Shown piece by piece: positions 7,050-8,173 of a DNA stretch of 8,173 nucleotides. Origin of the DNA: Rikenellaceae bacterium (lineage in GTDB: Bacteria > Bacteroidota > Bacteroidia > Bacteroidales > Rikenellaceae); NCBI GenBank assembly GCA_031286025.1, contig JAITVB010000026.1, positions 1-8,173 of the forward strand, in the 5' to 3' direction. Below the pieces are notes generated by a model, which saw only the letters and a program-made list of their open reading frames with translations, was not told where the DNA came from and did no database searches. Both the position numbers and the translations under genes were made by a program. Position 1 is the stretch's first letter. Every line of letters begins with the position of its first letter.

Positions 7050-8173
7050 TCAGCCTTTGGCGATCTGCGCTTTGATCAATGTTTCGGCTTTCAGAATGGC
7101 CGCTTCGATCCCGCCCGGAGTTTTCCCGCCGGCCGTAGCGAAGAAGGGCTGCCCTCCCCCCCCGCCGTTTATCTCTTTGGCGGCTTCGCGCACAATGTTG
7201 CCTGCGTTCACTCCGCGGGCCACGACCTCGTCGCCCAACATGACGGTCAGCATCGGCTTCTCGTCGATCACACTGCCTACGACCAGGATCAGTTTCGGGA
7301 ATTCCCGACGCATGGCAAAGGCGATGTCTTTGATCAATTCAGGCAACAGGTCGACCTGGCGCACGAGGTAATGGAAACCGTCGGGGTTCTCCTCGATCAT
7401 TTTTGAAAATTCTTCGCGGGCCGATGCGGCGCGTTGCTTGCGGGCATCGTCGAGGCGACGGGTCAGTTCCGAATTTTCTTCGACGAGTTTCCTGACACCC
7501 TGCAACACGGCCGGGGTGTTCAAAAAGTTTTTCACCTCTTCGAGCATCGCTTCCATGCCATATACATAGGCATCGGCTCCCTCGCCGGTCACCGCCTCGA
7601 TGCGGCGTACCCCGGCCGAGATGGCGCTCTCGGACGTGATCTTGAACAAGCCGATGTTGCCCGTGGCCGAAGTGTGGATCCCCCCGCACAGTTCGATCGA
7701 GTCGCCGAAGCGAATCACGCGCACCGTTTCGCCGTACTTTTCGCCAAAGAGCATCATCGCTCCCGCTTCCTTCGCTTTTTCGATCGGGCAGTAGCGCACC
7801 TCCTCCAACGGCAGATTCCGCCGGATGGCGGCGTTCACATCCTGCTCCACCTTCCGGATGTCTTCGTCCGATACTTTTTGGAAGTGTGAGAAGTCGAAGC
7901 GGAGGTATTCGGCCGTCACAAGCGATCCTTTCTGTTCGACGTGGTCGCCCAACACGCGGCGCAGGGCCGCCTGCAACAGGTGGGTGGCCGTATGGTTGTT
8001 GGCCGAGGCCCGACGCTTTCCGGCGTCGACCCGAGCCATGAAGGTGACAGTCGTATCGACCGGCGGTTCGCTTACGATATGTACGGTCAGGTTGTTTTCC
8101 TTTTGGGTGTCGGCCACAGCGATCACCTTGCCTTCGGCTTCGATCACGCCGGTGTCGCCCGCCTGTCCCCCGG
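7050..8173 (-). CDS. alaS: Alanyl-tRNA synthetase, C-terminal part (runs off the right edge)
   Basis: AlaRS charges tRNA-Ala with alanine in the cytoplasm and hydrolyses mischarged Ser- or Gly-tRNA-Ala. About 373 C-terminal residues are visible and the reading frame stays open to the window edge, so the start and the catalytic and tRNA-recognition domains lie outside. The first visible residues, GGQAGDTG, are the conserved opening of the editing region. HTATH (codons at 7980-7994) and CGGIH (7674-7688) carry the two His, one Cys and one His that bind zinc in the editing site; most AlaRS have CGGTH, so Ile in the fourth place is a small deviation. RFDFSH (near 7885-7902) is also typical. A charged coiled-coil-like linker (about 7400-7490) leads to the C-Ala (DHHA1) domain with the Gly-rich GGGGGQPFFATAGGK. 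It stops at a TGA read from 7052 to 7050 and converges with the susCD operon. I see no frameshift or internal stop. Confidence 0.96.
   Translation of the reverse strand, partial: GGQAGDTGVIEAEGKVIAVADTQKENNLTVHIVSEPPVDTTVTFMARVDAGKRRASANNHTATHLLQAALRRVLGDHVEQKGSLVTAEYLRFDFSHFQKVSDEDIRKVEQDVNAAIRRNLPLEEVRYCPIEKAKEAGAMMLFGEKYGETVRVIRFGDSIELCGGIHTSATGNIGLFKITSESAISAGVRRIEAVTGEGADAYVYGMEAMLEEVKNFLNTPAVLQGVRKLVEENSELTRRLDDARKQRAASAREEFSKMIEENPDGFHYLVRQVDLLPELIKDIAFAMRREFPKLILVVGSVIDEKPMLTVMLGDEVVARGVNAGNIVREAAKEINGGGGGQPFFATAGGKTPGGIEAAILKAETLIKAQIAKG

Noticed and set aside
8145..8147. GTG as a possible start of a short minus-strand gene
   Set aside because: The frame stays open past it to the window edge and encodes GGQAGDTG, the conserved AlaRS segment, so the gene is simply cut by the window.

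Overview
The window looks like a piece of a Bacteroidota chromosome. The evidence is a SusC/SusD pair, two lipoproteins with Bacteroidota-type acidic surface-export signals after the lipobox cysteine, and starts preceded by A-rich leaders rather than clear Shine-Dalgarno sequences. The high-GC coding sequence would fit an Alistipes/Rikenellaceae-like gut genome, but that genus guess is inference only.

Layout. Positions 1-172 are a non-coding leader with a GC-rich hairpin, a weak promoter-like element and a tandem TAAC-type pentamer repeat ending 10 bases before the first gene. Three plus-strand genes follow with gaps of 27 and 34 bases, so they very likely form one operon: a SusC-type TonB-dependent outer-membrane transporter (173-3370), its SusD-type substrate-binding lipoprotein (3398-5311), and a lipoprotein with two fibronectin-III-like domains and a right-handed beta-helix-like C-terminus (5346-6899). 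The operon ends at a perfect 16-bp hairpin terminator (6919-6954). An AT-rich spacer holds a run of ten G and a second hairpin. On the minus strand, converging on the operon, is the 3' part of alaS (alanyl-tRNA synthetase), which runs off the right edge.

How the genes work together. SusC and SusD form a lidded importer that takes up oligosaccharides (or peptides) across the outer membrane. The third gene sits where SusE/SusF-type surface glycan-binding proteins usually sit and probably presents or captures the substrate at the cell surface. No glycoside hydrolase, polysaccharide lyase, sulfatase or regulator lies in the window, so the substrate cannot be assigned. alaS is an unrelated housekeeping gene.

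I do not see a convincing undescribed system. The most interesting points are a regular ladder of cysteine-containing rungs in the third protein, which coincides with a sharp GC drop; an AT-rich segment in SusC where related proteins usually carry an NGDG-type loop; and the structured intergenic region with the G10 tract.
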